DNA of 55,810 nucleotides from Hyphomonas sp. (GCF_022844445.1 NZ_JALHLS010000018.1:1-55810); one strand, 5' to 3'; counted from the first letter of the stretch, positions 16,365-26,528 are shown. Notes: generated from the letters alone by a model not told the origin. Translations and numbers: made by a program.

Positions 16365-17672
16365 TCACAGAATGAACTTCGACAGGTCGGCATTGCCCGC
16401 GAGCGTGCCGACTTTTTCGTCGACATAGGCGGCGGTGATCGTGAACGTCTCGCCGGCCTTTTCCGGGGCGTCGAAACTGATCTCGTCGAGCAGGCGTTCG
16501 AGCACGGTCTGAAGGCGGCGGGCGCCGATGTTTTCGACAGATTTGTTGACCGCTTCGGCCAGGTCGGCGAGGCGGTCGATGGCGGCGTCCTCGAACACGA
16601 GCTTCACCTTTTCGGCGGCCATCAAGGCTTCGTACTGGCGGATGAGGCTTGCCTCGGGTTCGACCATGATGCGGCGCAGATCGTCGCGTGTCAGTGGATC
16701 GAGTTCCACACGGATCGGCAGGCGGCCTTGGAGTTCGGGCAGGAGGTCCGAGGGCTTCGAGACGTGGAAGGCGCCGGAAGCGATGAATAGGATGTGGTCG
16801 GTCTTTATGGCGCCGCGCTTGGTGGAGACGGTTGTGCCTTCGATCAGCGGGAGGAGGTCTCGCTGCACGCCTTCGCGGCTGACATCGGCGCCGCCGCGAT
16901 CCTTGCGGGCGGCGATCTTGTCGATCTCGTCGAGAAAGACGATGCCGTCTTCTTCAACAGCCATCACGGCTTCGCGTACGACCTGTTCCTCGTCAACCAG
17001 CTTGTCGGCTTCTTCGGCCAATAGCGGCTTGTAGGCGTCCTTTACGGTCGTCCGTACACGCTTGGTCCGGTTGCCCATCGCCTTTCCGAGCATTTCGGAG
17101 AGGTTGATCATGCTCATCGAGCCTTGTTGGCCGGGAATGTCCAGCATCTGCATCGGGTTGTTCCCGGTGTCGGCAAAGTCGAGATCGACTTCCTTGTCGT
17201 CCAGCATGCCGGCGCGCAGCTTGGTGCGGAAAACGTCGCGGGTGGAGCGCTGGGCTTCCGCGCCGACGAGGGCGTCGAGCAGGCGCTCCTCGGCCTTGTC
17301 CTTGGCGGCCTGGGCGACACCGGCGCGTTTCTGCTCGCGCACCATGCTGATTGCGGCTTCAACGAGGTCGCGGACGATCTGCTCGACATCACGGCCGACA
17401 TAGCCGACCTCGGTGAATTTCGTCGCTTCGATTTTCAGGAAGGGCGCGTTCGCGAGCCGTGCGAGGCGGCGGGATATTTCGGTCTTGCCGACGCCCGTCG
17501 GCCCGATCATCAGGATATTCTTCGGCGTGATCTCGCCGCGCAGGTTTTCCGGCGCCTGCTTGCGGCGCCAGCGGTTGCGCAGGGCGATGGCGACAGCGCG
17601 CTTGGCGGCGTTCTGGCCAATGATGTGGCGGTCAAGCTCGGCAACAATTTCGCGGGGCGTCAACTGGGTCAT
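16365..17672 (-). CDS. hslU: ATP-dependent protease ATPase subunit HslU
   Basis: The 435-residue AAA+ unfoldase feeds substrates into the HslV peptidase. Walker A GPTGVGKT is at 57-64, Walker B is [11 protein letters not shown], and the protein ends in KFIL, the tail that docks between HslV subunits. The N-terminal [16 protein letters not shown] is diagnostic. In most alphaproteobacteria hslV and hslU lie together; here a DUF2157 gene separates them and the gap before hslU is 95 bases. A short inverted repeat (16327-16348) after its 3' end may be a weak terminator. Confidence 0.96.
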   Translation of the reverse strand: MTQLTPREIVAELDRHIIGQNAAKRAVAIALRNRWRRKQAPENLRGEITPKNILMIGPTGVGKTEISRRLARLANAPFLKIEATKFTEVGYVGRDVEQIVRDLVEAAISMVREQKRAGVAQAAKDKAEERLLDALVGAEAQRSTRDVFRTKLRAGMLDDKEVDLDFADTGNNPMQMLDIPGQQGSMSMINLSEMLGKAMGNRTKRVRTTVKDAYKPLLAEEADKLVDEEQVVREAVMAVEEDGIVFLDEIDKIAARKDRGGADVSREGVQRDLLPLIEGTTVSTKRGAIKTDHILFIASGAFHVSKPSDLLPELQGRLPIRVELDPLTRDDLRRIMVEPEASLIRQYEALMAAEKVKLVFEDAAIDRLADLAEAVNKSVENIGARRLQTVLERLLDEISFDAPEKAGETFTITAAYVDEKVGTLAGNADLSKFIL

Positions 17673-17767
17673 GCGGCAGGTCTCAATATGTCTCGGACTG
17701 ATATGGGAGCGTGCAGAAACCGGAGTAGTCCACTCGCTGTCTTATGGACGGTTTCTGGACGGATTTT

Positions 17768-18889
17768 TCAGGCAGGCTCGGGCGGGAAGATCCGGGCGGC
17801 GATGCCGGTTTTGGGCACCCAGCCGAGCACCCGGCGCCGGGCCGTGTGCCAGCCGCCGCCCAGCAGGATGATGCCGGTGCCGAGCAGCAGCGTGGTGGCG
17901 ATGAAGCTGGTCGAGCCCCCGCCGCCGACCGCATCGACCACCTGGCCGAGGGCCAGCCAGAAGCTGAAGAGGCTGGAGACGACGAGCGCGCGGCGGTTCA
18001 GGGCGAGCGAGAGGAGGCCGAGGCCGATCAGGCTGGCCAGGAGGATCATTGCTTCCGGCGTGCTGGGCGTGGCGTTGGGCGCTCCCATGATCATGCCCCG
18101 CAGGCCGAGGATGATCTGCGGCGCCGCCGCCACGTGCAGCCAGAACGCATTGTCCGACAGCCGCGTGATGCGGCCAGGGTCTTTCTGGTCGAACCAGATG
18201 GCGGCGCCGAGGGTGGCGAGGCCGATGAGGATCGACAGGAGGCCGCCGAAGATCAGGCCCGCATCCCCGAAGAAGCCCGCGAAGGTGTAGGCCGCGGCGG
18301 CCACGGAGGCGGCCATCAGGAACATGCAGAAGGGCAGGCGGAAGCGGACCCAGGCGAGGGCGGCAGCACAGCCGCAGCCGACGAACGTGCCCATGCCGGT
18401 ATTGCCAAGCGTATCCCAGGCCTGCGTCAGGCTGGTGATGGTCTTGGCATTGGCGCCTGTGAGGCCGCTGGCGATCATGCCGAAGGAGAGGCCGGAATAG
18501 AGCGTGAAAATCGTGATGGCGGCCATCGTGGGCAGCAGCATCCGGCGGCGGCGGCCGAAGTATTCGGCCAGCAGCCACATGACGCCCGCAACCGGCATCA
18601 GGATGATGGCGCCAAACGCGCCGGCATTGCCGCCGGTGACCATCGACCAGAAGTTTGGCCCGAAGAAGAGGCCTGTAATGGCGGTGAGGCCCATCGCCAG
18701 GATGACGATCCCGATGGTGATGAAGATGTCGTTGAAGTTGTTCAGGAAGCGCAGATTCTCGGTCTGCTCCGGCATGGTGCGGGTGACTGGGTCGGCGCGG
18801 GCGGCGAGGAAGGCTTCGAGGCGGCTCGCCTGATCGCGGGTGATGATGCCGGCATCGGCGGCGGCGCGGATGTCGGAGCGGTCAAACAT
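17768..18889 (-). CDS. DUF2157 multi-pass membrane protein
   Basis: The 373-residue protein starts with a soluble helical segment ([24 protein letters not shown] is the DUF2157 hallmark, about residues 3-30) followed by about ten hydrophobic segments. Its function is unknown. The ATG at 18887-18889 lies inside the last codons of hslV, overlapping it by eight bases, so translation is probably coupled. A longer reading to 18928 is possible but would overlap hslV by 47 bases. It sits between the two subunit genes of one protease, which is unusual. Confidence 0.78.
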   Translation of the reverse strand: MFDRSDIRAAADAGIITRDQASRLEAFLAARADPVTRTMPEQTENLRFLNNFNDIFITIGIVILAMGLTAITGLFFGPNFWSMVTGGNAGAFGAIILMPVAGVMWLLAEYFGRRRRMLLPTMAAITIFTLYSGLSFGMIASGLTGANAKTITSLTQAWDTLGNTGMGTFVGCGCAAALAWVRFRLPFCMFLMAASVAAAAYTFAGFFGDAGLIFGGLLSILIGLATLGAAIWFDQKDPGRITRLSDNAFWLHVAAAPQIILGLRGMIMGAPNATPSTPEAMILLASLIGLGLLSLALNRRALVVSSLFSFWLALGQVVDAVGGGGSTSFIATTLLLGTGIILLGGGWHTARRRVLGWVPKTGIAARIFPPEPA

Positions 18890-19439
18890 CCAGTACTTCC
18901 ACCGTAAAGTGCCCGTTGGTGTAGACACAGATATCGGCAGCGATCTGCATGGCCTTGCGGCCGATCACTTCGGCGTCCTGCTCGTAGTCATAGAGGCCCC
19001 GGGCAGCGGCAAGGGCGAAATTGCCGCCGGAGCCGATGGCGACGACATTGTGCTCGGGCTCCAGCACATCGCCGGCGCCGGTGATGACGAGGGTGCTGGT
19101 CTTGTCGGCGACGATCAGAAGGGCTTCGAGCTTCTGGAGGTAGCGCTCCGTGCGCCAGTCCTTGGCGAGTTCGACGGCCGCGCGCTGCAACTGTCCTGGG
19201 AAGCGCTCCAGCTTCTGCTCGAGACGCTCGAACAGGGTGAAGGCGTCCGCCGTAGCACCCGCGAAGCCAGCGAGAATCGAGCCGTCCGCGATGCGGCGCA
19301 CCTTGCGGGCGTTGCCTTTCATGATGGTCGGTCCCATCGACACCTGGCCATCTGAAATCATCACAAGCTTGCTCGCCTTGCGAACCGCAATGACGGTGGT
19401 GCCATGCCAGGGCAGGCCGGAATTTTCTTGCGTTGTCAT
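18882..19439 (-). CDS. hslV: ATP-dependent protease peptidase subunit HslV
   Basis: The 185-residue protein is the proteasome-like peptidase of the HslUV complex. A 13-residue propeptide ends at HG, and the mature protein starts with the catalytic threonine in [16 protein letters not shown] and [15 protein letters not shown] are family motifs. The ATG at 19437-19439 was chosen over an upstream in-frame codon because of this propeptide length. It is divergent from pstC, and the Pho box between them could also influence it. Confidence 0.95.
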   Translation of the reverse strand: MTTQENSGLPWHGTTVIAVRKASKLVMISDGQVSMGPTIMKGNARKVRRIADGSILAGFAGATADAFTLFERLEQKLERFPGQLQRAAVELAKDWRTERYLQKLEALLIVADKTSTLVITGAGDVLEPEHNVVAIGSGGNFALAAARGLYDYEQDAEVIGRKAMQIAADICVYTNGHFTVEVLDV

Positions 19440-19508
19440 GGGTTTGAAATTGGCGGAGTTGGCCCTGCGGCGCAAGGGAGCGCAGGTCGATGCGGAAATG
19501 TGACAGTT

Positions 19509-19526
19509 CTGTCACTGAACTGTCAC
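19509..19526 (+). promoter_or_regulatory. Pho box (PhoB-binding site) of the pst operon
   Basis: Two perfect direct repeats CTGTCAC (19509-19515 and 19520-19526) are separated by TGAA, which matches the 18-base consensus for PhoB dimers. A third copy in reverse orientation (GTGACAG, 19500-19506) lies just upstream. The pstC start is 43 bases downstream, and TCCTAA at about 19535-19540 could be the -10 element. Expression should therefore rise at low phosphate through PhoB, encoded at the end of this operon. Confidence 0.85.
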
Positions 19527-19569
19527 ACACCGCTCCTAAGGGAAGATCGAACGGACCAACGGGATCGAC

Positions 19570-20985
19570 ATGTTGCAACAGCTCGGCCAACTGCCCATGG
19601 GCTGGCTGCTGATCGCCCTGATCGCGGTCTTCGGCTCGGCGGCGTTTTTCATAGGCCGTGTGCGAGCCGAGCGCCTATTGCTGTCCACTACCGGGCGGAT
19701 GCATTCGCGCCCCAACTATCACGGCTATTACGTTGCGATGTGGTCCGCGGTGCCGGTCATGCTGGTGGCGGCGGGGTATGCGATCTTTGCCGAACAGCTG
19801 ACGCGCACCCAGCTGACGCGGGAGCTGCCATCGTCATTCTCTGCGTTGTCGGCGGCGGAGCTGCAAAGCTATCTGGAATCAGTGCGCATGGCTGCCGGAA
19901 CGGCTGCGAGCGCTGGGGCTGACCGCGTGTTTCAGGCGGTGACCAACCGGTATCTCGAACTGCGCGGCCTGGTAAATGCGGGCACGCTGGTGCTGCTGGG
20001 TATCCTGGCGTCGGCCGGCATGTTCTGGGCGCAGCGCCGCCTGAAGCCTTCGTTTCGCGCTCGGGCGCTGGTCGAGAACGGCATGGAACTCGTGCTGTTC
20101 GTCTGCGCCGGTGTCGCGATCGCGACGACGGCCGGCATCGTGCTCTCGCTGCTGTATGAAAGCCTGCAATTCTTCCAGAAGGTTTCGGCCTGGGACTTTT
20201 TGACGGGCACGCGCTGGAACGCCCAGACAGAAGCGGAGTTCGGCGCGCTGCCGCTGTTCTTCGGCACGTTCATGATCGCGCTTATCGCCATGCTGGTGGC
20301 CGCGCCGATCGGCCTGTTCTCTGCGATCTTCCTTTCCGAGTATGCCTCGCCCAAGGCGCGCGGCTGGATCAAGCCGATCCTTGAAATTCTCGCGGGCATC
20401 CCGACGGTCGTTTATGGCTTCTTTGCGCTGCTGGTGGTGGCGCCCGCTATCCGCACGGCGGCGATCTGGGTGAACGAGACGGCGATCCAGCTTGGCCTTG
20501 CAAGCGAGCCGATCCTTGCCGCGCAGCCGACGAGCGCGCTGGCGGCGGGGCTCGTGATGGGCATCATGGTGATCCCGTTCGTCTCGTCGCTGTCCGATGA
20601 CGTGATCAACGCCGTGCCCCAGACGCTGCGCGATGCGGCCTATGCGCTGGGCGCGACGAAATCCGAAACCGTCAAGCAGGTCGTTGTGCCGGCAGCGCTC
20701 CCGGGCATCATCGCAGCGCTCTTGCTGGCCGTGTCGCGCGCCATCGGCGAGACGATGATCGTAGTAATGGCGGCGGGCAAGAGCGCGCGCATCTCGATGG
20801 ACCCGACCTCGGATCTGACGACCATCACGGTACAGATCGTATCCCTCATGACCGGCGAGACGGGCTTCGATGATCCAAAGACATTGTCAGCCTTTGCGCT
20901 CGGCCTTGTGCTCTTCATTGTAACCCTCGCGTTCAACGTCGTCGCCCTGCGCGTCGTCAAGAAATACCGTGAAAAATATGACTGA
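19570..20985 (+). CDS. pstC: Phosphate ABC transporter permease PstC
   Basis: The 471-residue permease is the long alphaproteobacterial form of PstC. N-terminal membrane segments at about 12-30, 55-75 and 138-155 precede the ABC permease core, whose EAA-type loop is DAAYALGATKSETVKQVVVP. It pairs with PstA in the inner membrane to import phosphate delivered by PstS. No pstS gene is in the window. The gene is directly downstream of the Pho box and overlaps pstA by eight bases. Confidence 0.92.
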   Translation: MLQQLGQLPMGWLLIALIAVFGSAAFFIGRVRAERLLLSTTGRMHSRPNYHGYYVAMWSAVPVMLVAAGYAIFAEQLTRTQLTRELPSSFSALSAAELQSYLESVRMAAGTAASAGADRVFQAVTNRYLELRGLVNAGTLVLLGILASAGMFWAQRRLKPSFRARALVENGMELVLFVCAGVAIATTAGIVLSLLYESLQFFQKVSAWDFLTGTRWNAQTEAEFGALPLFFGTFMIALIAMLVAAPIGLFSAIFLSEYASPKARGWIKPILEILAGIPTVVYGFFALLVVAPAIRTAAIWVNETAIQLGLASEPILAAQPTSALAAGLVMGIMVIPFVSSLSDDVINAVPQTLRDAAYALGATKSETVKQVVVPAALPGIIAALLLAVSRAIGETMIVVMAAGKSARISMDPTSDLTTITVQIVSLMTGETGFDDPKTLSAFALGLVLFIVTLAFNVVALRVVKKYREKYD

Positions 20986-22558
20986 TACGGCGCGCACCTC
21001 GACCCCCAGCGCGGCTGCGGCCAAGCACCTGAAGCGCCGCCGCGCGGCGGATGGCAGGTTCCGGTATTACGGGCTGATCGCGATCCTTGCCGCACTCGGC
21101 GCGCTGGCGGTCCTGGTGCTGACCATCGGCTCGCAGGCGCTGTCGGCGGCGACCTATCATGTCGTGCGCTATGACGTGACGCTTGATCCCGCCGTGATTG
21201 CGCCAGAGGGCGCAAACCGCCCGGCGGACATCGCGCGCAATGTTGACGGCTTCTACGGCCTCGTTCGGGACAACCTGCTGGAGACCTTTCCGGAAGCCGA
21301 ATCGGACCGCGTGTCGCGGCGCGAGCTTTCCGATTTCGTGACGCGCCTCGCCGTACTGCCGACGGCGAAGATGATTGCAAACAGCCCGGAACTCGTGGGC
21401 GGCGACATCGCTATGACGGCGCCGCTGAATGACGATCTTGACCTTTACCTGAAGGGGCAGGGTGTCCGCGAACGGAAGATCAAGGCTGGCCAGATCACCG
21501 CTGTGGCGGCGGACGGCCAGGCAGGCTACCGTGTGACTGGCGCCGGAGCGTTTGACGCGCTGATGGCGGGACTGGCGGTCGCCAATGTCGGCCGCGCGAA
21601 AGGCGCCGCGCAGGTGGATGTTTTGCTGACTGCCGGCGTATCGACCGGGCGGTTGACCGACATCACATCCGGATCGGCGCGGCTGGAGCTTCTGACCGGC
21701 AAAGCTGCGGATTTCTCGAATTCAAGGCCGGCCGCACGTATCATCGTCTCGCCGGAAGCCGAGCGGACGATTTCCGACCGGCAGATTGCCTGGGTTCTGG
21801 CCCTTAAAGAAATGGGCCGGGTCGAGCGGGTGCCGCGCTGGACGTTGCTGACCAATTCTGACAGCACGTACCCGGAGCTTGCAGGCGGTCTTGCAGCCAT
21901 CGTCGGCTCCCTGCTGACCATGCTGGTGACTGCGATGGTGGCGATGCCCATCGGAATCCTCGCGGCGGTCTATCTGGAAGAATTCGCGCCGCGCAACCGC
22001 GTGACCGAGTTCTTCGAGGTGAACATCAACAACCTCGCCGCGGTGCCGTCCATCGTGTTTGGTCTGCTCGGAGCGGCGCTCTATATCAATTTTCTCGGCA
22101 TGCCGCGATCGGCGCCGTTGGTTGGCGGGCTCGTGCTGGCGCTGATGACTTTCCCTGTCGTGATCATCGCTTCGCGTGCGGCGCTGAAGGCGGTGCCGCC
22201 TTCGGTGCGCTCTGGCGCGCTGGCTGTGGGCGCTTCGCAGATGCAGACTGTGTTTCATCATGTGGTGCCGCTGGCCGCGCCGGGCATCCTGACGGGGGCT
22301 ATCCTCGGCATGGCGCGGGCGCTCGGTGAAACAGCGCCGCTGCTGCTGATCGGCATGGTGGCCTTTGTCGGCGACGTGCCGAGCGGTCCGACGGACGAGT
22401 CGACGGTGATGCCAGTGCTGATTTTCAGCTGGTCGAACAATGCCGAACGGGCCTGGGAGCCGCTGACATCCGCCATGATTGTTATCCTACTGGCCTTCCT
22501 TTTGCTGATGAATGGCCTCGTGGTATTCCTGCGGCGCAAATACGAACGGAGATGGTGA
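20978..22558 (+). CDS. pstA: Phosphate ABC transporter permease PstA
   Basis: The 526-residue protein is an extended PstA: one membrane segment near 30-53, a large non-membrane insert (about 55-295), then the permease core with the EAA-type loop [20 protein letters not shown]. The E. coli protein is about 296 residues, so the insert is extra, although long forms are usual in this class. A GTG at 20969 is an alternative start, but the ATG at 20978 is preferred. It ends in a TGATG junction with pstB. Confidence 0.9.
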   Translation: MTDTARTSTPSAAAAKHLKRRRAADGRFRYYGLIAILAALGALAVLVLTIGSQALSAATYHVVRYDVTLDPAVIAPEGANRPADIARNVDGFYGLVRDNLLETFPEAESDRVSRRELSDFVTRLAVLPTAKMIANSPELVGGDIAMTAPLNDDLDLYLKGQGVRERKIKAGQITAVAADGQAGYRVTGAGAFDALMAGLAVANVGRAKGAAQVDVLLTAGVSTGRLTDITSGSARLELLTGKAADFSNSRPAARIIVSPEAERTISDRQIAWVLALKEMGRVERVPRWTLLTNSDSTYPELAGGLAAIVGSLLTMLVTAMVAMPIGILAAVYLEEFAPRNRVTEFFEVNINNLAAVPSIVFGLLGAALYINFLGMPRSAPLVGGLVLALMTFPVVIIASRAALKAVPPSVRSGALAVGASQMQTVFHHVVPLAAPGILTGAILGMARALGETAPLLLIGMVAFVGDVPSGPTDESTVMPVLIFSWSNNAERAWEPLTSAMIVILLAFLLLMNGLVVFLRRKYERRW

Positions 22559-23379
22559 TGGATACGGGACAGGGTACGGCCATGATCGATGACAGCCTCA
22601 CACTCCCGCGCGCCGCCGAAGCTGCGCCGCGGATCGATTGCCGGAACATCAAGGTGTACTACGGACAGGCTCAGGCCATTCACGATGTGTCGATGACCTT
22701 CCCGGACCGGGCGGTGACGGCGCTGATCGGTCCGTCGGGCTGCGGCAAATCCACCTTCCTGCGCTGCCTCAACCGGATGAACGACACGATCGAGAATTGC
22801 CGCGTCGAGGGCGAAATCCTGATGGACGGCGAGAACATCAACGATGCCGATATCGATCCGGTGCTGCTGCGCTCGCGCGTCGGCATGGTGTTCCAGAAGC
22901 CGAATCCGTTCCCCAAATCGATCTATGACAATATCGCCTATGGCCCGCGTATCCACGGCCTCGCCAATGGCCGCGAGGACCTCGACGCCATCGTCGAGAA
23001 AAGCCTTCGCCGTGCCGGCCTCTGGGAAGAGGTGAAGGACCGGCTCACGGCGCCCGGCACCAGCCTTTCGGGCGGCCAGCAGCAGCGCCTGTGCATCGCG
23101 CGCGCGATTGCCGTGCAGCCGGAAGTGATCCTGATGGATGAGCCGTGCTCGGCGCTTGACCCGATTGCCACCGCGCGCATCGAGGAGCTGATCGACGAGC
23201 TGCGCAACCGCTACTGCATCGTCATCGTGACCCACTCCATGCAGCAGGCCGCGCGCGTGTCCCAGCGCACGGCGTTCTTCCACCTCGGTCATGTGGTCGA
23301 GCTGGGCGACACCAACCAGATCTTCACCAACCCGCGCGAGAAGCGCACCGAAGACTATATCACCGGCCGGTTCGGCTGA
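22558..23379 (+). CDS. pstB: Phosphate ABC transporter ATP-binding protein PstB
   Basis: The 273-residue ATPase powers the Pst importer. Walker [10 protein letters not shown], signature LSGGQQQR and Walker [14 protein letters not shown] are intact, and [14 protein letters not shown] is the PstB-specific Q-loop region. The frame also has an ATG at 22552, but GGAG lies six bases before the ATG at 22558, which shares one base with the pstA stop. It is coupled to pstA and precedes phoU by 11 bases. Confidence 0.95.
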   Translation: MDTGQGTAMIDDSLTLPRAAEAAPRIDCRNIKVYYGQAQAIHDVSMTFPDRAVTALIGPSGCGKSTFLRCLNRMNDTIENCRVEGEILMDGENINDADIDPVLLRSRVGMVFQKPNPFPKSIYDNIAYGPRIHGLANGREDLDAIVEKSLRRAGLWEEVKDRLTAPGTSLSGGQQQRLCIARAIAVQPEVILMDEPCSALDPIATARIEELIDELRNRYCIVIVTHSMQQAARVSQRTAFFHLGHVVELGDTNQIFTNPREKRTEDYITGRFG

Positions 23380-23390
23380 GCGAGGCAAGC

Positions 23391-24077
23391 ATGTCTGACC
23401 ATATAGTTTCTGCATATTCGGAAGAGCTCGAGCGGTTGTCTGCCGAGATCATGAAGATGGGCGGGATCTCTGAAACCATGATCGTAGATGCGACCCGGGC
23501 CCTCTCGGCGAATGACTTGGAACTTGCCAAGGAAGTTGTACTGCGTGACCCGCTTGTGGATGCCATCGAAGCTGATGCTGAGCGCCAGATTGTTTCCCTG
23601 ATCGCTCGCCGCCAGCCGATGGGCCACGACCTCCGGATGATCCTCTCGGCGATGAAGATTTCAAGCGAATTGGAGCGGATTGCGGATCTTGCTAAAAACA
23701 TAGCGAAGCGCGCGCAGCGCCTTGATGAAAACGTCAATGATGAAATGCGCAACGCCATTGTCCGGATGTCGAAGCCCGTTTCACGTCAGCTCAACAACGT
23801 TCTGAACGCCTACGCCTCTGCAAGCGCTGACAAGGCCAAAGCAGTCTGGGAGTCGGATGACGATATCGACAACCACTACAACTCCGTTTTCCGAGAGATG
23901 CTGACGTATCTCGTCGAAGATCCGCGCCGGATTTCGGCTGGAGCGCATATGCTGTTCATGGCGAAGAACCTTGAGCGGATTGGGGATCACTGCACGAATA
24001 TTGCAGAGTTTGTCTATTATCAGGTTATCGGGGACTACCTGTCTGAACTTGAACGACCGAAACAGGACCAGGTTTAA
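23391..24077 (+). CDS. phoU: Phosphate signalling complex protein PhoU
   Basis: The 228-residue all-helical protein has the two PhoU repeats (about 10-100 and 115-210), each with a conserved helix pair; the D..ERIADLAKNIAKRA and LERIGDHCTNIAEF segments are the metal-binding signatures. PhoU links the Pst transporter to the PhoR/PhoB sensor and damps the Pho response when phosphate is plentiful. It is the fourth gene of the Pho-box operon. Confidence 0.95.
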   Translation: MSDHIVSAYSEELERLSAEIMKMGGISETMIVDATRALSANDLELAKEVVLRDPLVDAIEADAERQIVSLIARRQPMGHDLRMILSAMKISSELERIADLAKNIAKRAQRLDENVNDEMRNAIVRMSKPVSRQLNNVLNAYASASADKAKAVWESDDDIDNHYNSVFREMLTYLVEDPRRISAGAHMLFMAKNLERIGDHCTNIAEFVYYQVIGDYLSELERPKQDQV

Positions 24078-24116
24078 GCCCGTGACGGGCCGCGCCAATA
24101 GAATGGAGCCGACCCC

Positions 24117-24803
24117 ATGAAGCCCTATGTGCTGATCGCAGAAGACGAGAAGGCCGTATCGGAGCTGCTGCTCTACAACCTGCGCAAGGAAGAGTACGAC
24201 GTCGGTATAGCCGGAGACGGCGAAGAAACGCTGATCATGCTGGACGAGCGCACGCCGGACCTTCTGCTGCTTGACTGGATGCTGCCGAAAGTGAGCGGCA
24301 TCGAAATCTGCCGACGCGTGCGCACCGGCGGAACAAACCCGAACCTGCCAATCATCATGCTGACTGCGCGCGGCGAGGAGAGCGACCGGATCCGCGGGCT
24401 TGATACGGGTGCGGACGATTATGTGACGAAGCCCTTCTCGACGACCGAGCTGATGGCGCGCGTGCGCGCGGTGCTGCGCCGCATCCGGCCGGGCCTGAAG
24501 GATGACCGCATCACGGTGGGCGATATCGAGATCGACCGCGTGGCACACCGCGTCGCGCGCAGGGGCATGGACATCCATCTTGGCCCGACGGAGTTCCGCC
24601 TGCTGGACTATTTCATGCAGCATCCGGGGCGCGTGTTCTCGCGCGAACAGCTGCTGGATACGGTGTGGGGCTCGGACGTATATGTCGAGGCGCGTACCGT
24701 GGACGTTCATGTCGGGCGGTTGCGCAAGGCGCTGCGGCAGGCGGGCGGGGAAGATCCGATCCGCACGGTGCGCTCGGCTGGCTACGCGTTGCGCGAGGAT
24801 TGA
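24117..24803 (+). CDS. phoB: Phosphate regulon response regulator PhoB
   Basis: The 228-residue OmpR-type regulator has a receiver domain with acceptor Asp53 in LLLDWMLPKVSG, the switch Lys in VTKPFST, and a C-terminal winged helix (HLGPTEFRLLDYFMQHPG to TVRSAGYALRE). It would bind the Pho box at 19509-19526 and so control its own operon. The histidine kinase PhoR, often encoded upstream of pst in this class, is not in the window. The stop overlaps the start of a perfect terminator. Confidence 0.94.
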   Translation: MKPYVLIAEDEKAVSELLLYNLRKEEYDVGIAGDGEETLIMLDERTPDLLLLDWMLPKVSGIEICRRVRTGGTNPNLPIIMLTARGEESDRIRGLDTGADDYVTKPFSTTELMARVRAVLRRIRPGLKDDRITVGDIEIDRVAHRVARRGMDIHLGPTEFRLLDYFMQHPGRVFSREQLLDTVWGSDVYVEARTVDVHVGRLRKALRQAGGEDPIRTVRSAGYALRED

Positions 24804-24830
24804 CGGGCGCCGCGAACGGCGCCCGTCTTT
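24802..24830 (+). terminator. Rho-independent terminator of the pst-pho operon
   Basis: An 11-base perfect stem (24802-24812 with 24817-24827) closes a CGAA tetraloop and is followed by TTT. The 5' arm starts inside the phoB stop codon. The convergent dienelactone-hydrolase gene ends seven bases downstream, so the hairpin may serve both directions, although the T run is on the plus strand. Confidence 0.85.
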
Positions 24831-24836
24831 ACTGGA

Positions 24837-25526
24837 TCAGGCAAAGACTTCCGCGAGGAAGGTTTTCAGGTAGGCGAAGCTGCGGCGATCGGTATCGGCA
24901 TGATATTGCGTCGCGTCGCCCGTGGCGCCGACGGTCGTGAAGGCATGAGTGGCGAGGCCGTGCGCGTGCAGCTGCCAGTCGCTGCCGGCAAACTCCCTGG
25001 CGATGGCCAGCACGTCGTCCGGCGTGGCCATCGGGTCATTCCAGCCATGCTCAATCAGGACCTTCGCCTTGATCCTCGGCTGCGGGATGTTCTCGGCCGG
25101 GCGGAAGAGGCCGTGGAACGAGCCGACACCGAGTACGTCCATGCCGGCCCGGGCCATGTCGAGCACGCAGAGGCCGCCGAAGCAGAAGCCGATGGCGGCG
25201 GTCTTGGTGGCGCCGGTGTGAGCCTTGGCGGCCGCGATACCGCCTGCGAGGCGTTTCTGCAGCTCAGCGCGGTTGCCCACCAGCGGATACATCAGGCCTT
25301 CATTCTCGGCCTGCGTGGTGCCGCGCTTGCCCTTGCCATACACGTCGAGGGCGAAGGCGTTGTAGCCGAATTCCTTTGAGATGATCTCGGCCTTCTGTTT
25401 CTCGTTGGCGCCGAGGCCGCCCCAGGCGTGACAGATGATGACCAGAGGGGCATTCGTCCTGCCGGCGGCCGGCAGGTACCAGCCCTCGTAGGCCTGTCCG
25501 TCGATCTGATAGTCCACTGCGCTCAT
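24837..25526 (-). CDS. Dienelactone hydrolase family protein
   Basis: The 229-residue alpha/beta hydrolase has the dienelactone-hydrolase triad: Cys115 in GFCFGGLC, Asp in EHGWNDP and His in LATHAFT. HAWGGLGANE forms the oxyanion side. The founding enzyme opens dienelactones in chlorocatechol breakdown, but most genomic members have unknown substrates and no aromatic pathway lies here. The ATG at 25524-25526 follows GAGGAGA; the frame is open further upstream without a better site. Confidence 0.86.
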   Translation of the reverse strand: MSAVDYQIDGQAYEGWYLPAAGRTNAPLVIICHAWGGLGANEKQKAEIISKEFGYNAFALDVYGKGKRGTTQAENEGLMYPLVGNRAELQKRLAGGIAAAKAHTGATKTAAIGFCFGGLCVLDMARAGMDVLGVGSFHGLFRPAENIPQPRIKAKVLIEHGWNDPMATPDDVLAIAREFAGSDWQLHAHGLATHAFTTVGATGDATQYHADTDRRSFAYLKTFLAEVFA

Positions 25527-25672
25527 CGCGGTCTCCTCTGCTTTGGTTGCCGGGCTTCGATAGAGCGCAAAGGGGGCGTAGTTCAAGGCAAACAGCGATT
25601 AGTATGCGCTTTCTAGACTTTTTCCCTAAATCGGGCGGCATGAGTTCACCGTCTTCCCGAAAGGAGCCCCCC

Positions 25673-26494
25673 ATGGCGAAGAAAACCACGAAGACCACGA
25701 AAACGGCTGCCCGTGCAAAAGCAGCAGCGGTTGGCAAGCAAGTCGAAGCCCAGTCGACCGAGATGGCCTACAAGATCTGGCTGGCCGGCGTTGGCGCGTA
25801 TGGCAAAGCCTACGACACGGCGCTCGCCGGCGCGAACGTACTGAACAAGCAATCGGCCGAAGTGTTCGAAGACCTCGTCAAACGCGGTTCGGAAATCGAG
25901 CATGATGTGCGCGCCAAGCTGGCCGGCGACGAGCGCGTTGCCGGCGCCTCTAAGCAGGTCACGAAAACGCTCGAGACTGTCCGCGAAATGCAGGTCCAGG
26001 CCCGCGACCAGTTCGACGCCCGTCTTGAGCGGATGCGCGACCTGCTGGGCGTGAAAGGCTTCGGCGACGTGCGCCAGAAGTTTGCCCGCCAGATCGACAA
26101 GCTGGAAGACGAAGTGGCGGCTGTCACCTCGAAAGCCCGCGCGAAAGTTGGCGATGCTGACCTGAAAGCCCGCCTTGCGCGCCTGACGGCCGAGATCGAA
26201 ACCGTTGCCGGCGAGACCGGTGCGGAAGTCGCCAAGACCGCCAAGAAAGCCGCCCGCAAGACAACGAAAGCCGTGAAAGCCGCTTTCGCCGCTCCGGAAG
26301 GCGCTGACGACCTGACCCAGGCCACCGGCATCGGCCCGGCGCTGGCGAAGAAACTGAACGCGGAAGGCCTGACACGTTTTGCGCAGCTGGCCGCGCTGAA
26401 GAAGGCGGAACTGGAAGCCCTCGACGCGAAAGTCGGCGGCCGCGGCCGCGTGGCGAAAGCCGAGTGGTCGAAACTGGCGAAAGCCGCCGTCTGA
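25673..26494 (+). CDS. PHA-granule phasin with basic linker and C-terminal helix-hairpin-helix domain
   Basis: The 273-residue protein has a phasin domain of the PhaI/PhaF type (about 25-165; YKIWLAGVGAYGKAY is the family start), long amphipathic helices, a Lys/Ala-rich basic stretch at 188-204, and a helix-hairpin-helix-like end at 211-256 (LTQATGIGPALAKKLNAEG). Phasins coat PHA granules; Pseudomonas PhaF also binds DNA with a basic tail and places granules in the cell. The tail here suggests a similar granule-nucleoid link, which is inference. The ATG at 25673 follows AAGGAG; the frame is open from 25547. Confidence 0.85.
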   Translation: MAKKTTKTTKTAARAKAAAVGKQVEAQSTEMAYKIWLAGVGAYGKAYDTALAGANVLNKQSAEVFEDLVKRGSEIEHDVRAKLAGDERVAGASKQVTKTLETVREMQVQARDQFDARLERMRDLLGVKGFGDVRQKFARQIDKLEDEVAAVTSKARAKVGDADLKARLARLTAEIETVAGETGAEVAKTAKKAARKTTKAVKAAFAAPEGADDLTQATGIGPALAKKLNAEGLTRFAQLAALKKAELEALDAKVGGRGRVAKAEWSKLAKAAV

Positions 26495-26506
26495 TCAAAA
26501 CGGGAA

Positions 26507-26528
26507 GAGCGGGCCGGATGGCCCGCTC
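26507..26528. terminator. Bidirectional terminator between phasin and PhaD-like genes
   Basis: GAGCGGGCC (26507-26515) pairs perfectly with GGCCCGCTC (26520-26528) across the tetraloop GGAT. It sits between two convergent genes and its right arm touches the stop codon of the regulator gene. T runs on either side are weak, so efficiency is uncertain. Confidence 0.65.

Noticed and set aside
17124..18290. Plus-strand frame of 388 codons opposite hslU and the DUF2157 gene
   Set aside because: It crosses two genes with clear motifs on the minus strand and has shadow-like composition.
22258..23415. Minus-strand frame of 385 codons opposite pstA/pstB
   Set aside because: PstB motifs on the plus strand are complete. 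The long antisense frame is a by-product of GC-rich third positions.
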